A stretch of 64,000 nt of DNA from Pedobacter schmidteae (GTDB lineage: Bacteria; Bacteroidota; Bacteroidia; Sphingobacteriales; Sphingobacteriaceae): the NCBI RefSeq assembly GCF_900564155.1, contig NZ_LS999839.1:434001-498000 (forward strand). Direction: 5' to 3'. The translations under genes and the position numbers were made by a program. The number at the start of each line of letters is the position of its first letter. Positions within the stretch are counted from its first letter, which is position 1. Shown piece after piece: positions 25,755-34,399 of the stretch. Under the pieces are notes generated by a model, which saw only the letters and a program-made list of their open reading frames with translations, was not told the DNA's origin and did no database searches.

Positions 25755-28481
25755 ATGAGATTTATAAAATTTGCAATTGCCCTTATTCTATTTTCAACGC
25801 TGGCCCATATTTCGGCCTTTGCCCAGCAGGATAGTGTCGTTTTAGATAACATTATAAAAAAAACAAAGAAACTGACAGACGAACGCCCGGTAGAGAAAGT
25901 ATACCTGCATTTCGACAAACCTTATTACAGCGTTGCTGATACCATATGGTTTAAGGCCTATTTAACCATGGAGCAAAACCTTCTCTCGCAATTAAGTAAA
26001 ATCGTTTATGTAGATGTCATCAATAGTAAAGACTCACTTGTTCAAACCATTAAACTTCCCGTTGTTGGCGGCGTGGCAACTGGAAATATACCACTAAGCC
26101 CTACAAATTATCAGCAGGGCAATTACTATGTAAAAGCCTATACCACCTGGATGCTCAACTTTAGTGAGGATTTTTTCTTTAATAAAACCATCGCCATTGG
26201 CGAAGCGATTGAAAAACAGCTGAACACCCATTTTAGTTATAAAAATACAGAAACCGACAAAACCCAGGTAATTGATGCCGTAGTGCAATTTAAAAATCGG
26301 GACAATGTAGCCCAAGGTGGCAAAACGGTTAACTGGAGACTCTTATCAAACTACGATATTGTAGCCAAGGGTAAAGGGGTGACAGATCAGAATGGTTTCT
26401 TACGGATTAAAATTGATCCGAAGAAAGCGGACAAAATCAGAAATGGCGAATTGATTACCGATATCAGCATTACTGAAAAAGACCCGATTACCACTTCATT
26501 TAGACTAAGACCCAGCCCCCCGGCCGACTATGATGTACAGTTTTTTCCTGAGGGAGGAGATTTTATTACAGGCATAGCATCAAGAGTAGGCTTTAAAGCC
26601 ATAAAAAGCAACGGTGCCGGAATAGATTTAAAAGGTGCGGTGGTAGATAATGCCGGAAATAAATTAATGGATTTCAGCTCTTCACACCTGGGCATGGGTT
26701 CTTTTTATCTGAATGCCGAGGCAGGCAAAACCTATAAAGCGAATGTGACTTTTAGCGACGGGTCCACCAAAAGCTTTGAATTGCCAAAACCGGTTCAGTC
26801 AGGTATAGTTGCTCAGGTAAACAATACAGACACACTCGCTTTCAATTTAAAAATTATTGCCAATGATGCCTACTTTGAAGCCAATAAAAACAAAAATCTT
26901 TTTATTGTAGCTACCAATGGGGCCATTATTTATTATGCTGCAAAAACTAAACTAAACACCCAGGTTACCGCAGCCAAAATTCCAAAAGATAAATTTCCGG
27001 CCGGCATTGTACAAATTACCCTTTTCTCGGATACTGGCGAACCGGTAAGTGAAAGACTTGCGTTCAACTATGCCCCTAATGCGGTTAAACTTTCTTTAAA
27101 AACCGATCTGGCTACTTATAAACCAAGGCAAAAAGTGAAGCTGGCAGTATCGGCCAAAAATGGGGCTCAGTTTGCCGAAGGAAATTTTTCTGTTGCGGTA
27201 ACGGATGAACAAAAAGTGCCGGTTGACGAAAATTCGGAGACGACTATCCTGAGCTCTTTACTGTTAACATCCGACTTAAAAGGTTATATAGAAAAGCCCA
27301 ATTATTATTTCAATAAAACCAATGCTAAAAAACTGGCCGACCTGGATGTATTGATGCTGACCCAAGGCTTCCGTCGTTATTCCTATAAAGAAATTCTGGC
27401 CGAAAAACTTCCACCGGTTACATTTTTACCGGAACAGAGCATGGCCATTACCGGTACTTTACGTGATCGCACGGGTATGCCGGTTAGAAAAGGTAACCTG
27501 AGGCTAACTGTTCCGGGTACCCGAATTGGCGTAGAAACCTTAAGCAGCCCTTCCGGAATTTTTGCTTTCCAAAATCTCAATATTCCCGACTCATCAGAAG
27601 TAGTGATTAATGCAAAATATAACCCCAACGGAAATAACCTGATGATTGTATTGGATGGTCAGCCAGCACCTCAGCTCACCAAAAATCCTTACCAGGCCGA
27701 AGAAATTACCAATATTGACAGTACCATGTCGGCCTACCTGAACAACAGCAAAAGGCAATATAGCTACCTGCGTACGCTGAAAGAGGTAAAAATTGAAGGT
27801 GCAAAGGCGAAAAGACCTACCCACGCGGATTACCCTGCTTTATCGGGATTGAGTTCTATATCGGGAACTTTAATTGAAGGCGACCGCTTTAAGGGCTGCA
27901 ACATGCTAACGCTTTGTTTGCAGACTATGGCTACCGGACTGATCTTTTATGAAAATAACTTTTATGTGAACCGCGACTACCAACAGGGAAGCCGGGTTCC
28001 GGTACAGATATTTTTAAATGGTATGCCGATAGATTATTTCGGATTGGCCAGTGTACAATCGGCTGATGTAGAAAATGTGGAAGTTTTTACCAAGGATGAA
28101 TTGGGTACAGTAAACAGGATGTACAATACCAACGGAGTATTGGTTGTCAACACCAAGAAAATACCAAAAGGTACTAAAATGAGTATGGAGGAATTCAAAA
28201 AGCTAATTCCTGATCCGAGTATGCTTAAATTCTCACCCAAAGGTTTCAGTAAACAACGCGATTTTTATTCGCCAAAATATGTAAATGCCGCAGCTACCTA
28301 TAATTTTAATGATTTAAGAAGCACCATTTACTGGAACCCTAAAGTGGTGACAGATGCTTCGGGTGCTTTATCGCTTGAATTTTATAATGCAGATGGCAAA
28401 GGAACTTATAAGGCAGTTATTGAAGGTGTAGACAAAAACGGCAATGTTGGCCGTTACGTGTACCGCTATACCGTTAAGTAA
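25755..28481 (+). CDS. Secreted MG2-domain protein with TonB-plug-like domain
   Basis: 908 residues from ATG 25755 (the preceding TTG at 25752 is not needed). Sec signal peptide ends near AFAQ, about residue 24. An alpha-2-macroglobulin MG2-like domain follows (VEKVYLHFDKPYYSVADTIW, near 43-62), then further beta-sandwiches, a carboxypeptidase-regulatory-like domain (about 570-650, GTLRDRTGMPVRKGNLRL) and a region resembling the plug domain of TonB receptors (about 735-800, VPVQIFLNGMPIDYFG). No beta barrel follows. Proteins of this build occur in Bacteroidota as large envelope proteins; their role is unknown, perhaps protease trapping or surface-lipoprotein handling. The gene is monocistronic between two terminators. 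Confidence 0.8.
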   Translation: MRFIKFAIALILFSTLAHISAFAQQDSVVLDNIIKKTKKLTDERPVEKVYLHFDKPYYSVADTIWFKAYLTMEQNLLSQLSKIVYVDVINSKDSLVQTIKLPVVGGVATGNIPLSPTNYQQGNYYVKAYTTWMLNFSEDFFFNKTIAIGEAIEKQLNTHFSYKNTETDKTQVIDAVVQFKNRDNVAQGGKTVNWRLLSNYDIVAKGKGVTDQNGFLRIKIDPKKADKIRNGELITDISITEKDPITTSFRLRPSPPADYDVQFFPEGGDFITGIASRVGFKAIKSNGAGIDLKGAVVDNAGNKLMDFSSSHLGMGSFYLNAEAGKTYKANVTFSDGSTKSFELPKPVQSGIVAQVNNTDTLAFNLKIIANDAYFEANKNKNLFIVATNGAIIYYAAKTKLNTQVTAAKIPKDKFPAGIVQITLFSDTGEPVSERLAFNYAPNAVKLSLKTDLATYKPRQKVKLAVSAKNGAQFAEGNFSVAVTDEQKVPVDENSETTILSSLLLTSDLKGYIEKPNYYFNKTNAKKLADLDVLMLTQGFRRYSYKEILAEKLPPVTFLPEQSMAITGTLRDRTGMPVRKGNLRLTVPGTRIGVETLSSPSGIFAFQNLNIPDSSEVVINAKYNPNGNNLMIVLDGQPAPQLTKNPYQAEEITNIDSTMSAYLNNSKRQYSYLRTLKEVKIEGAKAKRPTHADYPALSGLSSISGTLIEGDRFKGCNMLTLCLQTMATGLIFYENNFYVNRDYQQGSRVPVQIFLNGMPIDYFGLASVQSADVENVEVFTKDELGTVNRMYNTNGVLVVNTKKIPKGTKMSMEEFKKLIPDPSMLKFSPKGFSKQRDFYSPKYVNAAATYNFNDLRSTIYWNPKVVTDASGALSLEFYNADGKGTYKAVIEGVDKNGNVGRYVYRYTVK

Positions 28482-28498
28482 AACATACCATTATCCTT

Positions 28499-28538
28499 AA
28501 TAAAGAAGGGGTTGCACAAGTGCAACCCCTTCTTTATT
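28499..28538. terminator. Bidirectional rho-independent terminator
   Basis: Perfect 19-bp stem AATAAAGAAGGGGTTGCAC (28499-28517) and its complement (28520-28538) with a 2-nt gap. It covers the end of the MG2 gene transcript and overlaps the stop codon of the convergent PspC gene by two bases. Confidence 0.93.
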
Positions 28539-30075
28539 AATCCTCTTTATGTATCTTTTCGAATTTACATTTAGGGCCGGTTTCAGTCATGATCCATGCG
28601 GTATAGCTAGCCCCTTCCTGATGTTCGCAGTTCCAGGAACCATAACCATTCAGATGATTACTAAATTCGTTACTAATCTGCACCTCTGTTCCAAGAGGTA
28701 CATTTAAGGTCAGCTCCACTTCCTGTCCACGCCAGCTAGACATTTTTGGAATATGAAGCAACGGACTAAAGTTCAATGCTGCCCCTTCTTGTAAAAAATC
28801 GTAATGAATGTTCTGTGCATTTTTTAAGGCCACTTCAAAAGTCTTCCCTCTCGACTTATAATTGGTACTCAAAGAAACCTTGCCATCCAGACTTTTTTCC
28901 ATTCGGAAGCTGATATTTCTTGGCATATTAAAATCATCGTCCAGATTATTTAATATTTTCCGTCCCTTATAATTTGTAGCGTCAATGCGGTAATTTAAAC
29001 TGTCTTCGCGGGTAAAGAACCTGGTTCTGTTTACGTTTAAAGTATAAACCGCATAAGGCTTAAGGACTGTAGTCTGGGCAAATTCCGCTCCCGCTTTAAA
29101 TTCAGTAAAAATCTTTGCAATATAATATATGCCGGTTACCACTCCTCCAAGCCAAATCACCAGCAATCCATAAGATAGTACTTTATTGGCTGGACGGGTA
29201 TTAAAAGCTACCCGGATAGAGAACAGTACCAATGCCAGCAAAGGAACGGCAAAGGCTATAAATGTGGCAAATGTAAGCGGAAACAGATACTCCTGATTGA
29301 CCATGTTGATGGGGAAGTAATTGTATACATCCGAATTCCAAAAGCCTAAAAAAGCAGCCAACATTCCAATTAAGGTCAAAAGAAAAAGAGAACCAAATAA
29401 CACAATGGTACCTGCCGTGAATTTAAAGATGACCTTTCCGGCACCTTGTAAAAAGTTGCCCAGCACCTGAAAAAATTCGCCAACAAAGCCCCGCGATTGT
29501 TCGGCAAATGGCTGCAGGTAACTGTTGGCAAAACCGCGCAAATTGGTCTCCTCGCCACGCATCTCCATTTTCTCTATCCTGGTTTTGGCTTTAGGCACCA
29601 TAATCCAGAAAATAATATACGCCAGCACACCCGATCCAAATATAAAAAAGGTTAGAAAAGTAAATAGCCGGATCCATTTGGCATCTATATCAAGGTAATG
29701 CCCCAATCCGGCACAAACGCCTGCTACTACCGCCTTGTCAGTATCTCTGTACAATTTTTTAATCGGATCATATTCTGGCGCAGCAGCCTGTTCGGCTCCA
29801 GACTCCTCTGAAGTTTCAAAGTCCTTCACTGATCCCATCTGTTGAATAACCGATTGCACATCTTCAATATTGATCACTTGCTTTTGCCCTATCGCCAATA
29901 TTTCCGCAAACATTTCGGCAATACGGTTTTCTATATCGGTCACAATCTCAAAGTCGTCTGCATTTTTTGAAAAATGCTGCTTTACTTCGTTCAAATAAAC
30001 GGTAAGCATTTCATAGCCATCCTCTTCAATGTGAACAATAGAGTTGCCTATATTTATATTATGTGTCTTCTTCAT
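28537..30075 (-). CDS. PspC-domain membrane stress protein
   Basis: 512 residues. The cytosolic N-terminus (about 1-95) has a conserved NIGNSIVHIEEDGYEML start. A PspC domain follows (about 105-165: KKLYRDTDKAVVAGVCAGLGHYLDIDAKW, then a hydrophobic helix). Several further membrane segments lie at about 205-325, and a C-terminal soluble beta-rich part (about 340-510) would lie outside the membrane. PspC proteins act in phage-shock or envelope-stress responses. The gene overlaps the upstream PadR regulator by 4 bp (ATGA), a very common Bacteroidota pair in which the regulator controls both. Confidence 0.9.
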   Translation of the reverse strand: MKKTHNINIGNSIVHIEEDGYEMLTVYLNEVKQHFSKNADDFEIVTDIENRIAEMFAEILAIGQKQVINIEDVQSVIQQMGSVKDFETSEESGAEQAAAPEYDPIKKLYRDTDKAVVAGVCAGLGHYLDIDAKWIRLFTFLTFFIFGSGVLAYIIFWIMVPKAKTRIEKMEMRGEETNLRGFANSYLQPFAEQSRGFVGEFFQVLGNFLQGAGKVIFKFTAGTIVLFGSLFLLTLIGMLAAFLGFWNSDVYNYFPINMVNQEYLFPLTFATFIAFAVPLLALVLFSIRVAFNTRPANKVLSYGLLVIWLGGVVTGIYYIAKIFTEFKAGAEFAQTTVLKPYAVYTLNVNRTRFFTREDSLNYRIDATNYKGRKILNNLDDDFNMPRNISFRMEKSLDGKVSLSTNYKSRGKTFEVALKNAQNIHYDFLQEGAALNFSPLLHIPKMSSWRGQEVELTLNVPLGTEVQISNEFSNHLNGYGSWNCEHQEGASYTAWIMTETGPKCKFEKIHKED

Positions 30076-30440
30076 GATTCGGTCTGATTAGTTGGTTCTT
30101 TTGATTCCTTGTCGGCTACTTTTCTGGAGGTATTGATGGCATAAGCCAATTCCTCCCAGGTAGTATCCAGTTGTTTTAAGATGCTTTTCCCCTCTGCGGT
30201 AAGCATATAGTACTTCCGAGGTGGCCCCGAGGTCGATTCTACCCAGTTGTAACTCAGCAGACCATTATTTTTCAATCGGGTAAGCAAAGGATAAAGTGTT
30301 CCTTCAACAACCAGCAGCTTTGCCTGCTTTAATTCGGCGATGATATCAGAAGCGTAAATCTCGCCTCTTGATATTATAAGCAGCACACAGTATTCAAGTA
30401 TGCCCTTTCGCATTTGTGTTTGCGTATTTTCTGCTATCAT
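30072..30440 (-). CDS. PadR family transcriptional regulator
   Basis: 122 residues, the typical short PadR form: winged helix with MRKGILEYCVLLIISRGEIYASDIIAEL at the start, the wing TLYPLLTRLKNNGLLSYNWVES with the diagnostic GxLYPxLxRL pattern, and PPRKYYMLTAEGKSIL, then a C-terminal dimerisation helix. PadR proteins usually repress their own operon and respond to small molecules or membrane stress. The downstream PspC gene overlaps by 4 bp. Two perfect 10-bp palindromes lie in and next to the predicted promoter. Confidence 0.95.
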   Translation of the reverse strand: MIAENTQTQMRKGILEYCVLLIISRGEIYASDIIAELKQAKLLVVEGTLYPLLTRLKNNGLLSYNWVESTSGPPRKYYMLTAEGKSILKQLDTTWEELAYAINTSRKVADKESKEPTNQTES

Positions 30441-30444
30441 AATA

Positions 30445-30476
30445 CAAAGATATATGCTTTATAAAGTAATATGCAA
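30445..30476 (-). promoter_or_regulatory. Predicted promoter and palindromes upstream of padR-pspC
   Basis: On the minus strand, TATCTTTG (30452-30445) matches TAnnTTTG exactly, and TTG (30476-30474) lies 21 nt upstream. CTTTATAAAG (30457-30466), a perfect palindrome, occupies the spacer; ATAGTACTAT (30480-30489), another, sits just upstream. Both fit PadR autorepression, by analogy only. Confidence 0.55.
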
Positions 30477-30676
30477 TACATAGTACTATAAAAAGAACAC
30501 TTTTATTCACATCTTACTGATTATCAGACAGAATAATTCTATTCAGATTTAAGCACTGAAAGAGAAAATTAACAAAAAAGAAGAAAAAATGATTTTACTA
30601 ACAATTCTCGAGAGGCCCATAATTATGGCTCACAATTTGCTTATTCCTTTATACATCTATTTAAAAACATCTACCT

Positions 30677-30835
30677 ATGTTAATTAAACTTAATCCGATT
30701 CTTCAGGTTTTTGCCAGGCGAAAGGAAGAAAAAGCAGAAAGGTCCCTAAGCAGAAAAGAATGGATTAATGCCGATCGTATTGTAATGATTATTCTGATAC
30801 TGAGTGTAATTGTTTGTGCGATTATTTTCTCTTAA
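30677..30835 (+). CDS. Small membrane protein (52 aa)
   Basis: ATG 30677 to TAA 30833-30835 gives 52 residues: a basic, charged N-terminal half (RRKEEKAERSLSRKEW) and a C-terminal hydrophobic span (RIVMIILILSVIVCAIIF). It is divergent from padR and convergent with the DAC-like gene, whose stop lies 9 bp away. Charge pattern and codon use look like a real tail-anchored small protein; I recognise no family. It may belong with the envelope-stress genes beside it. Confidence 0.55.
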   Translation: MLIKLNPILQVFARRKEEKAERSLSRKEWINADRIVMIILILSVIVCAIIFS

Positions 30836-30844
30836 CATTTATAC

Positions 30845-31987
30845 TTACAACAGTAAGGTATCAATGCGGAAAGCCTGAACGCGGCTTTGCTGCGGCGACC
30901 AGTTGTATATGGTAAAATGGCCATCCTGTGAAGCAACAAGTGCTGTCGCATCTCTTTGATCGTGGACAAACTGGGCGGCCGACAAATGCCGGGTACCGCC
31001 TACCTTTGCGGGATGCATAATTACAGCCGCCCCTCCAAGAATCGGTTCGGAAAAGGACAATTCATCAATATTTTCTTTGCCTTTGGCCCTGCCTATTTTT
31101 GCACCAAATGCCAGCAATTCATATTCCTTACTGATGATAGTAGCCCCATCAACAGCTGTAAGGCCGGCCAGATGCTCTACCTCACGTTTTAGGGCTGTTT
31201 GCCAAAAAATCTGGCTGGCTTCTTTTCGGTCTTGCTGCAACAATTTGGACAAACCGGTAAAAGAAGGTTGAATGCCATATTGAATTGGTTTTATGATAGA
31301 CTGAAGCCAGTTTTTAGTGTCATTGGGAACAACCAGCAAGGTTCCGCCCCGTCCATGGGCACGCATAGAAACTGCCAGCTGAATAAGTACGTTAACCGAA
31401 TCGTTCCAATAAGAAGGAGCTGTAAGGTCGAGCAGGGACAATAACATTGGCGGACAATCGGGCAAATTGGTATGGTCACCATCCACCATTTTCACCTGAT
31501 CGCCTTTAAGTACCGCAATATTGGTAAATTTCCCAAAGCCATATATTCTGCGGTGTTTGATCACCAGTAAAGCTGGCTCGGAAACATCCACCACAAAACA
31601 AAAATTAGGAATGCTGACTGTGGTACCCCATACATACAACTCACCTTCCTCTATCCAGATACCCAGATGGATGCCGGCACGTTCTACTCCTGGGGCAATT
31701 TTTGTTAATATGCCAGGGTTTAAAGGTAACCGTTGTTTAAAAAGCAAAGGATTGCCTGCCTGTTCGGGAGGCAAAAAAGCCAGCGATATTTTAGGCGAGT
31801 GCCCTTCTTCTTTACGCAAACTGGCCCAAAAGGTGGCATCAATAATGGCTTCCACCACATTCGCTGTGGGCAAAGGAGCCAGATCTTCTTCACCGCTTTC
31901 ACTGGCAGCTGCAAGGTGCTGTGCAAAAATTGCTTCCACTTTTGGAGCAATAATTCTTGCGGCCTGATAGGTTGTGCGGTAAATCAT
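30845..31987 (-). CDS. DisA_N/DAC-like diadenylate cyclase-type protein (DACNV-type)
   Basis: 380 residues, soluble. The C-terminal part (about 225-370) matches the DisA_N/DAC fold: DGATIISKEYELLAFG from residue 280, corresponding to the DGA metal and adenine motif, and GGTRHLSAAQFVHDQRDATA from 330, corresponding to the GTRHR motif, with Leu335 in place of the third residue of RHR. DAC enzymes join two ATP molecules into c-di-AMP. The N-terminal about 200 residues resemble the sensor domain named DACNV that Burroughs and colleagues (2015) found fused to DAC in nucleotide-signalling systems. The gene is 36 bp downstream of a TonB receptor on the same strand. Whether it makes c-di-AMP, another nucleotide, or only binds it is open. 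Confidence 0.75.
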   Translation of the reverse strand: MIYRTTYQAARIIAPKVEAIFAQHLAAASESGEEDLAPLPTANVVEAIIDATFWASLRKEEGHSPKISLAFLPPEQAGNPLLFKQRLPLNPGILTKIAPGVERAGIHLGIWIEEGELYVWGTTVSIPNFCFVVDVSEPALLVIKHRRIYGFGKFTNIAVLKGDQVKMVDGDHTNLPDCPPMLLSLLDLTAPSYWNDSVNVLIQLAVSMRAHGRGGTLLVVPNDTKNWLQSIIKPIQYGIQPSFTGLSKLLQQDRKEASQIFWQTALKREVEHLAGLTAVDGATIISKEYELLAFGAKIGRAKGKENIDELSFSEPILGGAAVIMHPAKVGGTRHLSAAQFVHDQRDATALVASQDGHFTIYNWSPQQSRVQAFRIDTLLL

Positions 31988-32023
31988 GCCCTAAAGTTAA
32001 CTGATTTACCGCAAACAACCACA

Positions 32024-34309
32024 TCATTTAATTGTCAATCTAACACCCAGGAACCCCCGGATATTCTGATTCGGGCCATACACGTAGGCCGGGTCAAAAG
32101 TTACCCCGTAAGGATTACTTTCTGTTCGCTTTACCTTTCCATTATCATCATATTCCAGGCCTTTGTCGAAAGGATTATTTGCACCGGCAATGATAAAAGG
32201 ATTACCTCGGTTGGGGGTCCAGTTGAGCAGATTTTTTACACCACCATACACCTCTATATTTTTGAAACCCCAAAAAGTAAGCTGTATGTTTTGTATGCTC
32301 CAGGTAGGCGAATACTCTTTTCTCGGGTCCCACTCACTTACCAGTGGCAGGCGCATTGGACTATAAATATTTCCGGTATAATCAACTGTCAGCTTAAGCG
32401 GGTTAATTTTATAGGTGGCTGCCCAGTTGCCCGAAAACTTCTCGGTCAAGATCTGCTGTTTTTTGATACCATGCTCGTAAGTAGCCACATCCTGGTATGT
32501 TCCACCCAAAATAATTTTCAAGCCATTGGTCAATGTAAAGTCCACATTGGCGCTAAAACCCTTGCTTACCGCATGGCCGTCCAGATTTGCATAAATGATT
32601 TCATTCGGATTGGTATCAAAATCGCCAATAATCCTATTGTTAAAATAAGTATAAAAAGCAGCCGCTTCTATGCCCAGAAAATTTCCATTGGCGCTGTAAA
32701 TCTTTTTAAGAAAATTGAGGTTTACATTGTATGTTTTTTCGGGTTTTAACTCTCCCGCTATTTTTACTGTTCTGGCCCCAGTCAACGCGGCATGATCTTC
32801 GGTAAAAATATTGACCACTCTAAAGCCTGTACCGGCATTTAAACGAAGGATATTATTATCGTTAATGGTCCATTTGTAAGCCATACGTGGTGTAAATATA
32901 TTTCCATGGACAGAATTGTAATCGTAGCGGAAACCTGCCAGGAATTTATGCTGTGGAGCAAGTGTAATTTCATCCTGTACAAAAACCCCGGGCAACCAGG
33001 TATTTCTTTTTAAAGCCTGATTTGATCCCGTTGTTGCCGGTGTATTGTCATCATAATAAGTATAACGCATAGCCGAACCAAATAGCAGATCGTGCTTACC
33101 AAAGGTTTTGTCCCAGGTGAGCTGCGCAAAGCCTATTTTCTGTTCGGCGATATAAGACGTGGTTCCATATCGGCTATCCTGATTGTGTTCATTGTAAGAA
33201 AAAGCAAGGAACAACTTTTCGTCAACAGGCAACTGGTAATTACCAATCAGCTCCCAGCGATTGGTATAAATACTTTCTCCGTACACCTGATCGCCACCCC
33301 GGTACGACTTATTCCATTGCATTTCGCCACCCCATCGATCTTCGTAAACATAGCGGCCACCCAGCGTAAACACTCGTTTATGTTTCCTTTCAAAATTCCA
33401 TTTCTGAAATACAGAAATACGGTCCTGTAACGTAACATCAGTAAAATTATCGTGGTTATGGTCGACAGGGTTTCCATATTTAAAATAATTGACCCCGGTA
33501 AGCACATCTGTTTTCTGCCCTACTTTAAATTTAAAACCCAAATCGGCATTCAGCTCTCCGTAGGTAGTCCCGAAAACATCAGCCGACAACAAGCTTGCAG
33601 TTTGCGGCTTTTTGGTAATGATGTTAATCAAACCTCCAACTGCTTCACTACCATATAGCGATGAAGCAGGACCTTTTACAATTTCAATCTGTTCGACCAG
33701 CGAATTGGGTATTCCCGAAAGACCATAAACACTAGACAAGCTGCTCACAATGGGCATACCATCAATTAGTACCATAGTATATGGCCCCTCCAAACCGTTG
33801 ATGTGGATATCGCCCGTATTGCAGATGTTGCAATTGAGCTGAGGCCTTACCCCATTTACGTTTTGCAAAGCCTCAAAGATACTGGGGGTAGGATTTTTCC
33901 TGAAATAAGCTTGCGTATACACTTCTACCGGAACCGGGCTTTCCAAACGTTTTGTTTCTTTCAGCGTCCCGGTTACCACTACTTCGTTAAGATCGTTCTC
34001 AAAATTACTCAAGTCAAAATCCAACCGCAACGTCTCGCTCCCTTTCAACACCACCGACTTTACCATTTTTCTAAACCCTACCGCCCTTGCTTCTACTTTA
34101 TAACTTCCAGCAGCAAGTTTCTCAAATACATATTTACCTAAACTGTCTGTTTTAACTACAGCAGTGCCACCCAATAATTCAATGTTAATTCCGGCTAGCG
34201 GAAGACCTTTGGCCATTACGCCACCACTAATGCTGCCCACCTGGGCCGATACTGCCGCTGAACAGCACATAAAAAACAAAAAGGAAAAAGCTCTGATACA
34301 ATTTTTCAT
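32024..34309 (-). CDS. TonB-dependent outer-membrane receptor, probable metal uptake
   Basis: 761 residues. Signal peptide (cleavage near AVSAQ, about 23), a carboxypeptidase-regulatory-like domain (about 25-105), a plug domain (about 115-225 with VLIDGMPIVSSL, EIVKGPASSLYGSEAVGGLI) and a 22-strand barrel ending in VRLTIK. A CNICNTGDIHINGLEG stretch in the plug, with a CxxC pair, is unusual for sugar receptors and suits metal or metal-complex import. It is a CirA/BtuB-like type without SusD. It is divergent from a DtxR/MntR-type regulator whose probable operator lies in its promoter, so the substrate is likely iron or manganese. The DAC-like gene follows at 36 bp. Confidence 0.88.
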   Translation of the reverse strand: MKNCIRAFSFLFFMCCSAAVSAQVGSISGGVMAKGLPLAGINIELLGGTAVVKTDSLGKYVFEKLAAGSYKVEARAVGFRKMVKSVVLKGSETLRLDFDLSNFENDLNEVVVTGTLKETKRLESPVPVEVYTQAYFRKNPTPSIFEALQNVNGVRPQLNCNICNTGDIHINGLEGPYTMVLIDGMPIVSSLSSVYGLSGIPNSLVEQIEIVKGPASSLYGSEAVGGLINIITKKPQTASLLSADVFGTTYGELNADLGFKFKVGQKTDVLTGVNYFKYGNPVDHNHDNFTDVTLQDRISVFQKWNFERKHKRVFTLGGRYVYEDRWGGEMQWNKSYRGGDQVYGESIYTNRWELIGNYQLPVDEKLFLAFSYNEHNQDSRYGTTSYIAEQKIGFAQLTWDKTFGKHDLLFGSAMRYTYYDDNTPATTGSNQALKRNTWLPGVFVQDEITLAPQHKFLAGFRYDYNSVHGNIFTPRMAYKWTINDNNILRLNAGTGFRVVNIFTEDHAALTGARTVKIAGELKPEKTYNVNLNFLKKIYSANGNFLGIEAAAFYTYFNNRIIGDFDTNPNEIIYANLDGHAVSKGFSANVDFTLTNGLKIILGGTYQDVATYEHGIKKQQILTEKFSGNWAATYKINPLKLTVDYTGNIYSPMRLPLVSEWDPRKEYSPTWSIQNIQLTFWGFKNIEVYGGVKNLLNWTPNRGNPFIIAGANNPFDKGLEYDDNGKVKRTESNPYGVTFDPAYVYGPNQNIRGFLGVRLTIK

Positions 34310-34334
34310 TTATCTAATTTTATAAACAACATCA

Positions 34335-34366
34335 CAAAACTATAAAAGTTAGATTAATCTAACAAA
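34335..34366 (-). promoter_or_regulatory. TonB receptor promoter
   Basis: On the minus strand, TTTG (34366-34363), a 20-nt spacer, and TAGTTTTG (34342-34335) match the Bacteroidota consensus exactly. The -7 element is 25 bp before the ATG at 34309, giving a short leader. The spacer contains the 16-bp palindrome at 34348-34363. Confidence 0.75.
34348..34363. promoter_or_regulatory. Palindromic operator, DtxR/MntR-type candidate
   Basis: GTTAGATTAATCTAAC is a perfect 16-bp palindrome in the 90-bp gap between the divergent TonB receptor and DtxR-family genes. It fits the TTAG...CTAA half-site shape of DtxR/MntR-family sites, and it fills the -33/-7 spacer of the receptor promoter, so binding would block it. 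Confidence 0.75.
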
Positions 34367-34399
34367 TGTAATTTGAGATTTATTGTTTTATATTTGCAT

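Noticed and set aside
31733..32749. 338-codon open frame on the plus strand
   Set aside because: It lies wholly opposite the DAC-like and TonB receptor genes, whose motifs are clear. Its translation is Cys/Phe/Arg-rich without recognisable domains: a shadow of real genes.
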